Part shown: positions 10,701 to 18,588 of the stretch, in pieces
How positions within the stretch are numbered: position 1 is the stretch's first letter
Layout of the letters: each line of letters starts with the position of its first letter
Assembly (NCBI GenBank): GCA_003155655.1
Contig: PMDS01000054.1
Location: 29,985 to 78,173, forward strand
DNA length: 48,189 nucleotides
Source of the DNA: Melioribacter sp.
GTDB taxonomy: Bacteria; Bacteroidota; Ignavibacteria; Ignavibacteriales; Melioribacteraceae
Direction of reading: 5' to 3'
Program-made: the position numbers and the translations under genes
Notes under the pieces: model-generated
Databases searched by the model: none
What the model was told of the DNA's origin: nothing
What the model saw: the letters and a program-made list of their open reading frames with translations, nothing else

Positions 10701-11017
10701 CAGCACCTTGGCAGTATTATTTGGATATGCACATTTCTCAAGATATTCCTGATCTTTGGGGATTAGGTGCTTTCCAGGTTGTATTGGATATAAGCAATGT
10801 CCTCAACTTGATTAATTCTGATTGGGGTAAAGTGAATGATGTTTCTAGTGGAAACGATACTTATAATATTGTTTCATACAAAGGAAGAGTATCTTATAAT
10901 GGATTTTCAAATGTTCCGGTTTATAGTTTCTCTAAACCTACAAATGGAACTGCTTATACCTATAGTGATTTATCATCTCGCTGGCAAATGCAGTTGGGTG
11001 TAAGATATAGTTTCTAA
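7769..11017 (+). CDS. TonB-dependent receptor, Oar/SusC-like (paralog 1)
   Basis: This 1082-residue outer-membrane protein has a signal peptide (residues 1-25). A carboxypeptidase-regulatory-like beta-sandwich follows (about 26-115: INGTVVDQNGNPLPGANV ... GYTQQVEDG). A plug domain (about 120-250) contains RSSRFNNIQIDGTAYNDLFG and GAGINAITRSGTNKFEGS. The rest is a large beta-barrel ending in VRYSF with a terminal Phe, the usual barrel assembly signal. Proteins of this class import or export large substrates powered by TonB-ExbBD, or stay as Oar-type adhesion or secretion components; the substrate is unknown. No SusD partner is adjacent. A strong GAGGAG ribosome site precedes the ATG and a clean terminator follows. 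Confidence 0.92.
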   Translation: MRKVKQLFSFFLFAVVMFSFQSISAQTTAAINGTVVDQNGNPLPGANVIAVHQPSGTQFGTTSRTDGKYNLVNLRVGGPYKVTVSFVGYTQQVEDGINLELSQNLKLNFKLPEQAVQLTGVTVTAEKSAILSQARTGAAQNVSLKQIEEIPTLNRNFSSFAKLSPLFSGTSMQVAGRSSRFNNIQIDGTAYNDLFGLAASGQPGGQANANPISFDAIREFQVVIAPYDVKLAGFTGAGINAITRSGTNKFEGSAFFYGRNQSFTGQTNPNTGVAAPYANFTNTQLGFRVGGPIVKDKLFFFVNGEMTTYNRPISNVSLQTGYGVASADSLSKLVNRYKNDLIAKGFDPGNAGDFTAENPSKKLLIKLDYNLSENHQLTLRNNYVDAYQDILAGRTTGNMSFDSYNYRMNSTTNSTALLLNSHFGNNMSNELILDYTTIREHRSATGPSTPQVVVKELGTTFWMYAGLDQYSGANKLDQDVIEVTDNFSFYTGNHVITAGTHNEFFKFTNLYIRNFYGYYVYNSLADFENNLPASYSRTYARFGDPQTGAPAASFNVAQFSFYLQDEWTVLPQLKITYGLRVDIPTLPTGPAQNDSVVKYLNISTNNVPSGNLLWSPRVGFNWDVAGDRSTQLRGGIGIFSGRVPYVWISNEYGNNGMLTAQADLAKARTLLPFIADPTKQYYTGDPRLTKGEFGTGPANISSEIDLADPNLKMPQLMKFNAAVDQELPLGFIGTAEFMYSKTMNDMLYRKLNLGSIIGYVRLPNGDWEGTNKRPIYGGENLYNNNVKDVLQVYNTSDGYQANLSFQIQRNVARGLSLSAAYNYQQAQDRNSVTSSQAQSQMSYLAVAGDPNSPPLATSDWEITHRVFLSASFTWEFFNKAPTTISMFYNGQSGRKFSFCASGGSTTGTSTSDLNGDNYGGNDLFYIPRNNNEILLGSITNSQYVPASAQSYSDLDAFINNDPYLSTHRGQIAERNGSTAPWQYYLDMHISQDIPDLWGLGAFQVVLDISNVLNLINSDWGKVNDVSSGNDTYNIVSYKGRVSYNGFSNVPVYSFSKPTNGTAYTYSDLSSRWQMQLGVRYSF

Positions 11018-11043
11018 TTCTATAATTACATAGTTGTTTTTTT

Positions 11044-11078
11044 AAGAAGCCTCGAATTACATCGGGGCTTCTTTTTTT
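11044..11078 (+). terminator. Intrinsic terminator after TonB receptor 1
   Basis: A 10-bp stem (GAAGCCTCGA, 11046-11055, with TCGGGGCTTC, 11062-11071, one G-U pair) encloses a six-base loop and runs into seven Ts. It lies 27 bases after the receptor stop and isolates the two paralogs as separate transcription units. Confidence 0.92.
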
Positions 11079-11264
11079 GCCCCTGTTTTATAATAAAAAA
11101 TATCAAAGAAGAATTTTATTTATAACAATATGTTAATTATTTATTAATTCAATAAAGGATATTTGATATTAATATAAAAAGTATTATTATCACGACCGAA
11201 GTTTTACTATACCATGCTTTAATCAAAATAATTAATTTATTATAAATCCTTCCGGGAGAAAACT

Positions 11265-14200
11265 ATGAGAAAAACAATACTTTTGTTCTATTTCTTTGTT
11301 TTGGCAATTCTTTTATTTAGTTTTCAGTCAATTCATGCCCAGACTACCGCTGCTATAAACGGTACGGTAGTTGACCAAAATGGGAATCCATTGCCTGGCG
11401 CTAATATAATTGCAATTCACCAACCTTCAGGAACACAATTTGGTACAACCTCACGTCTTGATGGTAAATTTAATCTGGTAAGCTTGCGTGTTGGTGGTCC
11501 TTACAAAGTAACTGTGTCATTTGTAGGCTATACATCACAAGTGGAAGATGGTATTAACTTACAGTTAAGCCAGAATTTAAAACTTGATTTCAAACTTCCC
11601 GAACAGGCAGTTCAATTGACGGGCGTTACTGCTACTGCTGAAAAAGGGTCTGTTCTTTCACAACAAAGAACCGGAGCTGCACAGAACGTGTCATTGAAGC
11701 AAATTGAAGATATTCCTACTCTCAATAGAACATTTGCAAGTTTTGCAAAACTATCTCCAATGTTTAATGGAAACAGCTCAGCGCCTCAAGCGGCTGGAAG
11801 ATCAAGCAGGTTCAACAATATTCAAATTGACGGTACGGCATATAACGATTTATTCGGATTAGCTTCATCAGGAACACCTGGCGGGCAAGCTGGTACAAAC
11901 CCTATCAGTTTTGATGCTATTCGGGAATTTCAAATTGTTATTGCTCCTTATGATGTTAAATTAGCCGGATTTACGGGTGCAGGAATTAACGCAATCACAA
12001 GATCCGGTACAAACAAATTTGAAGGTTCAGTGTTTTTCTATGGAAAGCATCAAGGTTTGGTTGGGTTAACAAATCCTAATACTACCTTAAGCCAGGGTGT
12101 TTCAGATTTTACAAGTTCACAATATGGTTTCAGGTTAGGCGGCCCGATTATAAAAGATAAATTATTCTTCTTTGTCAATGGTGAAATGACAACGGATAAT
12201 AGACCGGTTCCAACAGTGTCTTTACAAACCGGTCTTGGTGGTGTATCAGCAGATTCATTACAACGCTTAGTTAACAGATTTGCAACAGCGTTGCGTGCTA
12301 AAGGAATGGAACCTGGCAGTTCTGGTGATTTCACACGTAAAAGCCCAAGTACTAAATTTTTAATAAAACTTGACTATAACATTTCAGAGAATAATCAATT
12401 AACATTAAGAAATAATTATGTTGATGCTTACCAGGATAATTTAGCTGGAAGAAGCGCTACTGGAATGGCTTTTGATTCTTATAATTATCGTTTCAACAGT
12501 ACAACAAATTCAACTGCTTTATTACTGAATAGTCATTTCGGCAACAGTATGTCAAATGAATTGATTGCTGGTTACACAACAATTAGAGAAAAAAGAACTC
12601 CAACTGGCGGTCTTACACCTTTAGTTACTGTGAAAGAATTGAATACTACTTTTACTATGATAGCAGGTTATGATAACTTCTCCGGTGCGAATGCACTTGA
12701 CCAGAATATTATGGAATTTACTGATAACTTCTCTTACTATGCAGGTAACCACGTAATAACTGTTGGTACGCATAATGAGTTTTTTAAATTCACTAACACG
12801 TTCATTCGTAATATTTTGGGTAATTATTCATACAATAGTTTAGCCGATTTTAATGCTGATAAACCTTCGGCTTATACAAGAACTTATGCACGGTTCGGCG
12901 ATCAACTTAGCCAGCCTGCTGCAAGTTTTAATGTTGCACAATTTGGATTCTACCTTCAGGATGAGTGGACTGTTATGCCTCAGTTGAAAATTACGTATGG
13001 TATTAGAGTTGATATCCCAACCTTACCAACTGGTCCGGCACAAAATGACTCTGTATCAAAATATTTTCCTGGAATCAACACAAATTCTGCCCCTTCCGGA
13101 AATATGTTATGGTCTCCGCGTGTTGGCTTTAACTGGGATGTTTCCGGTGATAGAACTACTCAGGTACGTGGTGGCGTTGGTATTTTCTCAGGTCGTGTTC
13201 CTTATGTTTGGATTTCAAATAATTACGGCAACTCCGGTATGTTAACACAGCAGATAGATCTTGCAAAAGGTGGAACAAATTTAGTATTTAGGTCAGACCC
13301 GAATAATCAATATACTGTTGGGTCAAGCCCGCTGCTTGGTGCTCCAAGCGTTAGATCGGAAATAGATTTAGCTGATCCAAATCTTAAAATGCCGCAGCTT
13401 TTAAAATTAAATGCTGCCGTTGATCAGGAGTTACCGTTAGGATTTATCGGCACTGCTGAGTTTCTATATTCAAAAACTGTTAATGATATAATCTATAGAA
13501 AACTTAACCTTAATCCTATAATTGGTTATATAAGACTGCCAAACGGTGACTTTGAAGGTACAAACAAGAGACCAATTTATGGCGGTGAAAATCTTTATAA
13601 CAATAATTTTACAGATGTACTACAAGCTTATAATACTTCTGATGGTTATCAATATAATCTATCCTTCCAGGTTCAACGTAACGTGGCTAGAGGGCTTTCA
13701 CTTAGTGCAGGTTACAATTATCAACAGGCGCAAGACCGCAATAGTGTAACTTCATCGCAGGCACAATCACAAATGTCGTTCTTAGCGGTTCCAGGAGATC
13801 CAAATTCACCGTCTTTAAGCACTAGTGATTATGAAATAACTCATAGAGTATTTTTATCAGCTGCATTTACATGGGAATTCTTCAAGAATGCTCCAACTAC
13901 TGTATCAATATTCTATAATGGTCAATCGGGCAGAAAATTCTCATTCACTTCTCAAAGTGGTTCTATTTCTATCGGAACTTCAACAACAGATTTGAATGGT
14001 GACAACTATCCTGGAAATGATTTATTCTACATTCCAAGAAACAGCAGTGAAATTCTTATCGGTACAATTACAAATAGTCAATTTGTTCCTGCAACAGCTA
14101 CGGGACAAACCTATGCCGATCTTGATGCATTCATTAACAACGATTCGTACTTAAGTACACATCGCGGTCAAATTGCTGAAAGAAATGGCGCTACTGCTCC

Positions 14201-14510
14201 ATGGCAGTATTACGTTGATTTGCACATATCTCAAGATATTCCTAACCTCATGGGTCTGGGAGCATTCCAATTATATTTAGATATTCAGAATGTTCTTAAT
14301 TTAATCAGCTCTGATTGGGGAAGAGTACAAGATGTAATTTCTGGCAATGATACCTTCAACGTAGTAAACTATCGTGGAAGAGTTTCTTATAATGGATTTT
14401 CTAACGTACCGGTTTATAGTTTCTCTAAGCCTACAAGTGGTACTGCTTACACTTATAGTGATCTAGCTTCACGCTGGCAGATGCAATTGGGCGCTAGATT
14501 TACATTCTAA
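11265..14510 (+). CDS. TonB-dependent receptor, Oar/SusC-like (paralog 2)
   Basis: This 1081-residue tandem paralog of the preceding receptor has the same layout: signal peptide (1-26), carboxypeptidase-regulatory-like domain, plug with RSSRFNNIQIDGTAYNDLFG, and a long barrel ending in ARFTF. The two proteins match closely over most of their length. They differ mainly in predicted extracellular loops, for example the stretch around residues 265-285 and the segment between the RVPYVWISN block and the EIDLADPNLKMPQL block. That suggests duplication followed by loop diversification. It has its own upstream spacer, a GGGAG ribosome site and its own terminator, so expression may be independent. 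Substrate unknown. Confidence 0.92.
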   Translation: MRKTILLFYFFVLAILLFSFQSIHAQTTAAINGTVVDQNGNPLPGANIIAIHQPSGTQFGTTSRLDGKFNLVSLRVGGPYKVTVSFVGYTSQVEDGINLQLSQNLKLDFKLPEQAVQLTGVTATAEKGSVLSQQRTGAAQNVSLKQIEDIPTLNRTFASFAKLSPMFNGNSSAPQAAGRSSRFNNIQIDGTAYNDLFGLASSGTPGGQAGTNPISFDAIREFQIVIAPYDVKLAGFTGAGINAITRSGTNKFEGSVFFYGKHQGLVGLTNPNTTLSQGVSDFTSSQYGFRLGGPIIKDKLFFFVNGEMTTDNRPVPTVSLQTGLGGVSADSLQRLVNRFATALRAKGMEPGSSGDFTRKSPSTKFLIKLDYNISENNQLTLRNNYVDAYQDNLAGRSATGMAFDSYNYRFNSTTNSTALLLNSHFGNSMSNELIAGYTTIREKRTPTGGLTPLVTVKELNTTFTMIAGYDNFSGANALDQNIMEFTDNFSYYAGNHVITVGTHNEFFKFTNTFIRNILGNYSYNSLADFNADKPSAYTRTYARFGDQLSQPAASFNVAQFGFYLQDEWTVMPQLKITYGIRVDIPTLPTGPAQNDSVSKYFPGINTNSAPSGNMLWSPRVGFNWDVSGDRTTQVRGGVGIFSGRVPYVWISNNYGNSGMLTQQIDLAKGGTNLVFRSDPNNQYTVGSSPLLGAPSVRSEIDLADPNLKMPQLLKLNAAVDQELPLGFIGTAEFLYSKTVNDIIYRKLNLNPIIGYIRLPNGDFEGTNKRPIYGGENLYNNNFTDVLQAYNTSDGYQYNLSFQVQRNVARGLSLSAGYNYQQAQDRNSVTSSQAQSQMSFLAVPGDPNSPSLSTSDYEITHRVFLSAAFTWEFFKNAPTTVSIFYNGQSGRKFSFTSQSGSISIGTSTTDLNGDNYPGNDLFYIPRNSSEILIGTITNSQFVPATATGQTYADLDAFINNDSYLSTHRGQIAERNGATAPWQYYVDLHISQDIPNLMGLGAFQLYLDIQNVLNLISSDWGRVQDVISGNDTFNVVNYRGRVSYNGFSNVPVYSFSKPTSGTAYTYSDLASRWQMQLGARFTF

Positions 14511-14533
14511 TTCTTTTTTTAGATAGGAATTAT

Positions 14534-14563
14534 AAGAGTCCCGCAATGCGGGACTCTTTTTTT
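14534..14563 (+). terminator. Intrinsic terminator after TonB receptor 2
   Basis: A perfect 10-bp stem (AGAGTCCCGC, 14535-14544, with GCGGGACTCT, 14548-14557) with a three-base loop is followed by six Ts. It lies between convergent genes and reaches the last codon of yajQ, so it may stop transcription from both sides. Confidence 0.93.
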
Positions 14564-15059
14564 ATTTGTAGTTGGTAAATTGTATCGGAAAATCGAGATC
14601 GGCTTCTTTGGTAAGTTTCATTATAGTTTGAAGGTCATCTATCTTTGTTGCCTGCACCCTAATTTGTTCATCTTGAATCTGGGAATTTACTTTTAACTTG
14701 CTGTCCTTTATCATTTTTGTTATTATTTTCGCGTTCTCTTTTGAAATTCCGCTCTGAAGATTGATTATTTGTTTAACTCTGCCGTGAGCAGTTTGCTCTG
14801 GCTCCAAAAATTTTAACGCCTTTATCGAAATTCCTCGTTTAATAAATTTTGTTTGTAAGATATCAATAGTCTGTTTACGGCTATAATCATCTTTTGTGTT
14901 GATAGTTATTAACTTTTCCTTTTTATTTAGTTCTAATTCAGTTTGTGAATCTTTTAAGTCATATCTTTGCTGTATCTCTTTAGAGGCTTGATTTATTGCA
15001 TTATCAACTTCCTGGAAGTTGATTTCTGATACTATATCAAATGAATGATTTGTTGCCAT
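14562..15059 (-). CDS. yajQ: YajQ family nucleotide-binding protein
   Basis: This 165-residue protein has the YajQ/UPF0234 signature start (SFDIVSEINFQEVDNAINQA). It also has the KRGISIKAL and IIKMIKDSKLKVNSQIQDEQIRVQ-type blocks in the second ferredoxin-like repeat, here read as ITKMIKDSK and QIQDEQIRVQ. In Xanthomonas a member binds cyclic di-GMP and acts as a regulator; in other bacteria the role is less clear. Length and start match the family. It is transcribed toward the TonB receptor terminator. Confidence 0.95.
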   Translation of the reverse strand: MATNHSFDIVSEINFQEVDNAINQASKEIQQRYDLKDSQTELELNKKEKLITINTKDDYSRKQTIDILQTKFIKRGISIKALKFLEPEQTAHGRVKQIINLQSGISKENAKIITKMIKDSKLKVNSQIQDEQIRVQATKIDDLQTIMKLTKEADLDFPIQFTNYK

Positions 15060-15287
15060 TAATTTGGTCCCAATTAATTTATAAATAAATTTACGAAATT
15101 TTTATTGTTGCTGGCTCACTTTAATTTATAATCAATATTTTTTTGTATATGCTTAAAATTTTAAGCAGGCTAATCAAATATGTTTGATATTAATGAACAA
15201 ATCCCTATATTCTTAGCAGGTTAGAAAATTTTTAAGTATCAATATATGAAAGCTGCCTATGTATTTTATTCCCTATCATTTAATTGA

Positions 15288-16556
15288 ATGTGTGAAAAAT
15301 CACAAATATTGACTTCCTCTATTCTTATATATAGACGCGGTTTAGTTTTATTTTTGCTTTTGTTCTTTACTTTAGTAAAAAATTCTTTTGCTAATGATTA
15401 TTCTTTATTAAAACAGAGTTTGATAAAAGATCTGATTAGTAATGGATTTGAAAATATTCGGATTAAAGTTGATGATGATAAACTTATTCTTGCTTATGAA
15501 AACAGGGTATTCAGATTTGATATTGATGCTATTAAAGAAGTTCTTAAAATTGTTGCACCAAAGTTAGAGGATAAACAAATTCTTATTCTTATTCCTCAAA
15601 ATCGAAAAGTTCCACTTGTTCTTTTTGAGGTGAAAGTTTCTGATTGCAAAGACTATTTATTTTCAAAAATATCCGGGAAAGAATTTGCTGAAAAACTAAA
15701 TATTGATTTCTTAGTTGACAAAATTTGGAATGAAATTGAAAGGGAGACAGAATTTAATTCTTCCAATTTTAAGTTTGATATTACAATAAAACCTTCTGTT
15801 CAATTTCAATTTGGGCCATTTACGAAACCTGTAATGTATCAAGTGAATTTAGTCCCTGGTTTATATACATCCTTATGTAAAGGCGTATCATTGGATTATG
15901 AATGTATTTTGCCTCTTCATAATGATTTACTTCAAAGGGAAGATTCTGTCAGAACTGGATTTGCTGTAATTAACCAGGTATTCAGATTGCCGGGTTCTTT
16001 TTTTATCTCCTCTTCTCTTGGTCTTTTTCAAGGCGAGAGGTATGGCTTTGATCTTGAAGCTAAAAAATTTTACTCAAATGGAGATGTTAATTTTGGGTTT
16101 AACTTGGGCTGTACAAGTTTGGCTTATTTTGAAGGAACAAAGCTTTTTTATTCAAACCAATTTACTGTGACAGGTTCATTAAGTTCAGAAGTAAGATTAC
16201 CTGAATATAATTTGACTTTAGGATTAGTGATTGGTAAATTTTTGATGGGAGATTCCAGCATTAGATTTGATATTTATAGAGAATTTGATGAAGTTCAAAT
16301 TGGTTTTTTTGCTATAAAGTCTACAAATGGAATTTCAAATGGAGGATTTAATATCTCTATACCAATTTTTCCAGGCAAATATTGTAATCCATCAACTGTT
16401 AGATTTAGGCCTGCTGAGAATTTTGGATGGGGATATTTAGTTAAGTCAAATGGTGCTGATTTGATAGGACTAACTTATAATACTGGCAACAGAATAGATT
16501 ATTTTATAAAACAATTAAATCCTGAATTTATTAAAAACAATTTTAATAAAAATTAA
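15288..16556 (+). CDS. YjbH-like exopolysaccharide-associated outer-membrane protein
   Basis: This 422-residue protein has an N-terminal hydrophobic export signal (about 17-36). The first half contains paired alpha/beta segments such as GFENIRIKVDDDKLILAYENRVFRF, given here by position (about residues 54-80). The second half alternates strands. A late block reads FDIYREFDEVQIGFF and then GFNISIPIFPGK, which resembles the C-terminal barrel of YjbH/DUF940-type proteins linked to exopolysaccharide export. The assignment rests on this pattern only and is tentative. The lipoprotein gene lies 32 bases downstream and may be co-expressed. Confidence 0.55.
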   Translation: MCEKSQILTSSILIYRRGLVLFLLLFFTLVKNSFANDYSLLKQSLIKDLISNGFENIRIKVDDDKLILAYENRVFRFDIDAIKEVLKIVAPKLEDKQILILIPQNRKVPLVLFEVKVSDCKDYLFSKISGKEFAEKLNIDFLVDKIWNEIERETEFNSSNFKFDITIKPSVQFQFGPFTKPVMYQVNLVPGLYTSLCKGVSLDYECILPLHNDLLQREDSVRTGFAVINQVFRLPGSFFISSSLGLFQGERYGFDLEAKKFYSNGDVNFGFNLGCTSLAYFEGTKLFYSNQFTVTGSLSSEVRLPEYNLTLGLVIGKFLMGDSSIRFDIYREFDEVQIGFFAIKSTNGISNGGFNISIPIFPGKYCNPSTVRFRPAENFGWGYLVKSNGADLIGLTYNTGNRIDYFIKQLNPEFIKNNFNKN

Positions 16557-16588
16557 CAAGTAAAGTTAATATATAAGAGAGGTATGAA

Positions 16589-17965
16589 ATGAAACGTAGA
16601 AATACTTTTTCCTTATTTGAGATAGTGGCTTTTGTAGTTTTAATTGCTGGTGGAATTTTCATGTCTGGTTGTGAGAGTTCTAGAATTGGTCCGACTGTTC
16701 CGGCACCAAATCCAAGTTCTCCAACGCCGCCGCCATTATTATTGACGGGTAATGTTGTTGATTCAAAAACTAGTAGCATTATCTCTGGTGCTAGTGTGCA
16801 AATTTCAAGGCAAGATGGTACTTCTGTAGCAACTGTTGTAACTGACAACAGGGGTGTCTTTTCTTATGATATATCAACTGTCAATCAAGCGCTCCTAAAG
16901 GTTACTGCTACTGCTGCCGGATATGGTACAGCTTTCATGTATGATAAAATTGATCTCGTAAATCGTTCTTCTGTTGTTCTTAGCATTCCCCTTGATAAAT
17001 TAACAACAACACCTGTAACTGTTACTAATTCTTCAGGAGGCAATGGAACAACTTCCAGCACTGAATCTAAAAATATTAATCAGCAGGTTACTATTACTGT
17101 TCCTGCAGGCAGTGTAGCTTCAAATACTACTTTACAGCTTAATCAAATACCGGTTAATAATGTTCCACCTCCGTCAAATGCTGCAAATACTACACAGGTA
17201 GGTGTTGCTAATCTTCAACCTGTTGGAATTACATTTGCAAAACCGGTTCTATTATCATTTCCTCTTCCTTATCAATTCAAACCGGGCGATCAAATTCCAT
17301 TGAACATATTAGTTAATGGAACCTGGCAGAGTGCTAGTTTAAATGCTACAGTGGATAACACAGGATATCTTGCAAATGTTAATATTACTCAAACAAATGA
17401 ATATTCTTTATTAGATAATTCAAAAATAACCGGTGGCGTTACTAGATCAATTGTTCCTTTCAATGATAAATCTTATTCTCCTCGATTATTGAAAGCAGCT
17501 GATATTTTAGACACAAGGGATGTAACTTTAACTACTCCTTCAACAACAATCTCTTTGCCTGTGTCATCAACCGTAACAGTATCTTATACTAATGTGCTGA
17601 CTTCCACTCCTAGTGGAGAATGGTTATTCAATGTTTTGGCACAAACATATGGCGATGCATTTTTAGCTTTTTCTGGTCCGGGAACTCAAACTTCTTCAGC
17701 TACTGAAGTTTTAAACTGGCCTAGTGAAGCAAATCCAAATGCTTTGAATCAGTCAACTGGTACTGGTAATAAAAAGTATCCTAATGATTTCGGCAGCTGG
17801 AGCGTAGTATTTCACTTAGCAAGTACTACACTTAATTGGGCTAACGTAGTTATTACTTCTCCTTACTGGACTGCTACAATAATTGGTATAGCTGATGTTT
17901 GGAATATTACTGGTGCGGATTGGGTATGGACAGGACACGACCAAGGAGGAATATATCCATTCTAA
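16589..17965 (+). CDS. Lipoprotein with carboxypeptidase-regulatory-like and ZU5-like domains
   Basis: This 458-residue protein has a lipobox (FMSGC, Cys28), so it is likely anchored in the outer membrane. A Pro-rich linker (about 34-50) comes next. A carboxypeptidase-regulatory-like sandwich follows (about 50-130: LTGNVVDSKTSSIISGASV). A ZU5-like module comes after that (about 155-265: VTITVPAGSVASNTTLQL and later NGTWQSASL). The C-terminal 170 residues are Ser/Thr/Trp-rich and not recognised. Both named folds are structural, so a surface-exposed scaffold or adhesion role is the inference. RBS AGAGAGG precedes the ATG. Confidence 0.75.
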   Translation: MKRRNTFSLFEIVAFVVLIAGGIFMSGCESSRIGPTVPAPNPSSPTPPPLLLTGNVVDSKTSSIISGASVQISRQDGTSVATVVTDNRGVFSYDISTVNQALLKVTATAAGYGTAFMYDKIDLVNRSSVVLSIPLDKLTTTPVTVTNSSGGNGTTSSTESKNINQQVTITVPAGSVASNTTLQLNQIPVNNVPPPSNAANTTQVGVANLQPVGITFAKPVLLSFPLPYQFKPGDQIPLNILVNGTWQSASLNATVDNTGYLANVNITQTNEYSLLDNSKITGGVTRSIVPFNDKSYSPRLLKAADILDTRDVTLTTPSTTISLPVSSTVTVSYTNVLTSTPSGEWLFNVLAQTYGDAFLAFSGPGTQTSSATEVLNWPSEANPNALNQSTGTGNKKYPNDFGSWSVVFHLASTTLNWANVVITSPYWTATIIGIADVWNITGADWVWTGHDQGGIYPF

Positions 17966-17980
17966 TTATTGAAAATTTTG

Positions 17981-18059
17981 TGCCGGGGTCGGAAGATTTT
18001 TTGTGACCCCGTAGAGCGGGACTCCCGACCTTGGTGCCAAAGGCGCCACGCGCTAAATT
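17981..18059 (-). repeat. tRNA-Pro-like 3' repeat, copy B
   Basis: Read on the minus strand, this is nearly the same sequence as copy A (18310-18386), with about four substitutions over the first 65 bases. It keeps TTAGCGCG and AGGTCGGGAGT, which match the real tRNA-Pro (18425-18499) exactly. In place of the anticodon arm it has a palindromic TGGCGCCTTTGGCACCA, and it carries a roughly 20-base insertion (CCCGCTCTACGGG hairpin) in the T loop. It cannot be a working tRNA because it lacks the 5' half. The stop codon of the GIY-YIG gene lies inside it. Confidence 0.85.
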
Positions 18060-18304
18060 GATGGATCCTGTTCTGATAAATATCTAGCAATGCCTCTTTT
18101 TTTGATTTTAATTTCTAAAATAGAGGCTTCAGATTTTGAATCAAATTCTTTGAAGAAATATAATTCCAATGGAAAACCAAATTTTGTGGATTTGTTTTGA
18201 CCTGAATTATGTTTATGTAGTCTTCTGGAAATATCGTTGGTATGTCCGACGTAGTACTTGTTTTTAAATTTACTAAATAATATATATGTAGTAAAAGAAT
18301 TCAT
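18053..18304 (-). CDS. Small GIY-YIG nuclease-domain protein
   Basis: This 83-residue single-domain protein has the GIY-YIG fold signature: TYILFSK (Tyr7-Ile8), YYVG (Tyr18, Gly20), Arg27 in ISRRLHKH, Asn33 in HNSG and the metal-binding Glu64 in SILEIKIKK. All residues needed for a GIY-YIG nuclease are visible. I start it at the ATG at 18304, because the longer in-frame version (to 18376) would translate the tRNA-like repeat. The gene sits between two tRNA-like repeats: copy A ends five bases before its start and copy B contains its stop. This suggests it moves with, or targets, the tRNA gene. Similar small proteins are common in Bacteroidota, with unproven function. Confidence 0.85.
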   Translation of the reverse strand: MNSFTTYILFSKFKNKYYVGHTNDISRRLHKHNSGQNKSTKFGFPLELYFFKEFDSKSEASILEIKIKKRGIARYLSEQDPSI

Positions 18305-18309
18305 TTTAG

Positions 18310-18386
18310 TCAGGTTGGAGAGATTCTTTGTGACCCCGCAGAGCGGGACTCCCGAGCTTGGCGCCAAAGGCGCCACGCGCTAAATT
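18310..18386 (-). repeat. tRNA-Pro-like 3' repeat, copy A
   Basis: On the minus strand this aligns with the D-stem-to-3'-end part of the adjacent tRNA-Pro. The shared pieces are TTAGCGCG, TCGGGAGT and GAATCTC, and the junction GACTAAAATGA is identical after both. The anticodon arm is replaced by the self-complementary TGGCGCCTTTGGCGCCA, and a CCCGCTCTGCGGGGTCACAAA insertion interrupts the T loop. It directly precedes the GIY-YIG start codon. Confidence 0.85.
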
Positions 18387-18419
18387 GCTAAATGTAATAT
18401 ATGGAGTACAAAAAATCAT
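18381..18419 (-). pseudogene. Remnant of a second GIY-YIG gene
   Basis: Between tRNA-Pro and copy A lie about 39 bases that begin with the same CTAAAATGA junction and align with the first 40 bases of the intact GIY-YIG gene (ATGATTTTTTGTACTCCATA here against ATGAATTCTTTTACTACATA there). They end with the same AATTTAG stop region as the intact gene. The simplest reading is an internally deleted copy of the same ORF. Confidence 0.6.
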
Positions 18420-18424
18420 TTTAG

Positions 18425-18499
18425 TCGGGGTGGGGAGATTCGAACTCCCGACCTCTTCGTCCCGAACGAAGCGCGCTAACCGGGCTGCGCTACACCCCG
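18425..18499 (-). tRNA. tRNA-Pro (anticodon CGG)
   Basis: All arms fold. The acceptor CGGGGTG pairs with CACCCCG and the discriminator is A. The D stem is GCGC/GCGC, the anticodon stem CTTCG/CGAAG holds the loop TTCGGGA (anticodon CGG), and the T stem GGGAG/CTCCC has the loop TTCGAAT. CCA is not encoded. A tandem tRNA-like/GIY-YIG element is attached at its 3' side. Confidence 0.97.
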
Positions 18500-18588
18500 A
18501 AAATTTTCGCGGGTAAAGATAAAAGTTTTATTAGTGATATGAAAATATAGAAGTATTAATAAAATTCCTTTTATAAGGAGAAAACAAA

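Noticed and set aside
12050-12334. Minus-strand ORF inside TonB receptor 2
   Set aside because: Shadow of the receptor frame, with no ribosome site or homolog pattern in the paralog.
18053-18376. Longer GIY-YIG ORF starting at 18376
   Set aside because: The extra 24 codons translate the tRNA-like repeat; the family N-terminus begins at the ATG at 18304.
17981-18386. tRNA-like copies A and B as functional tRNAs
   Set aside because: They lack the 5' acceptor half and a normal anticodon loop and carry an insertion in the T loop.
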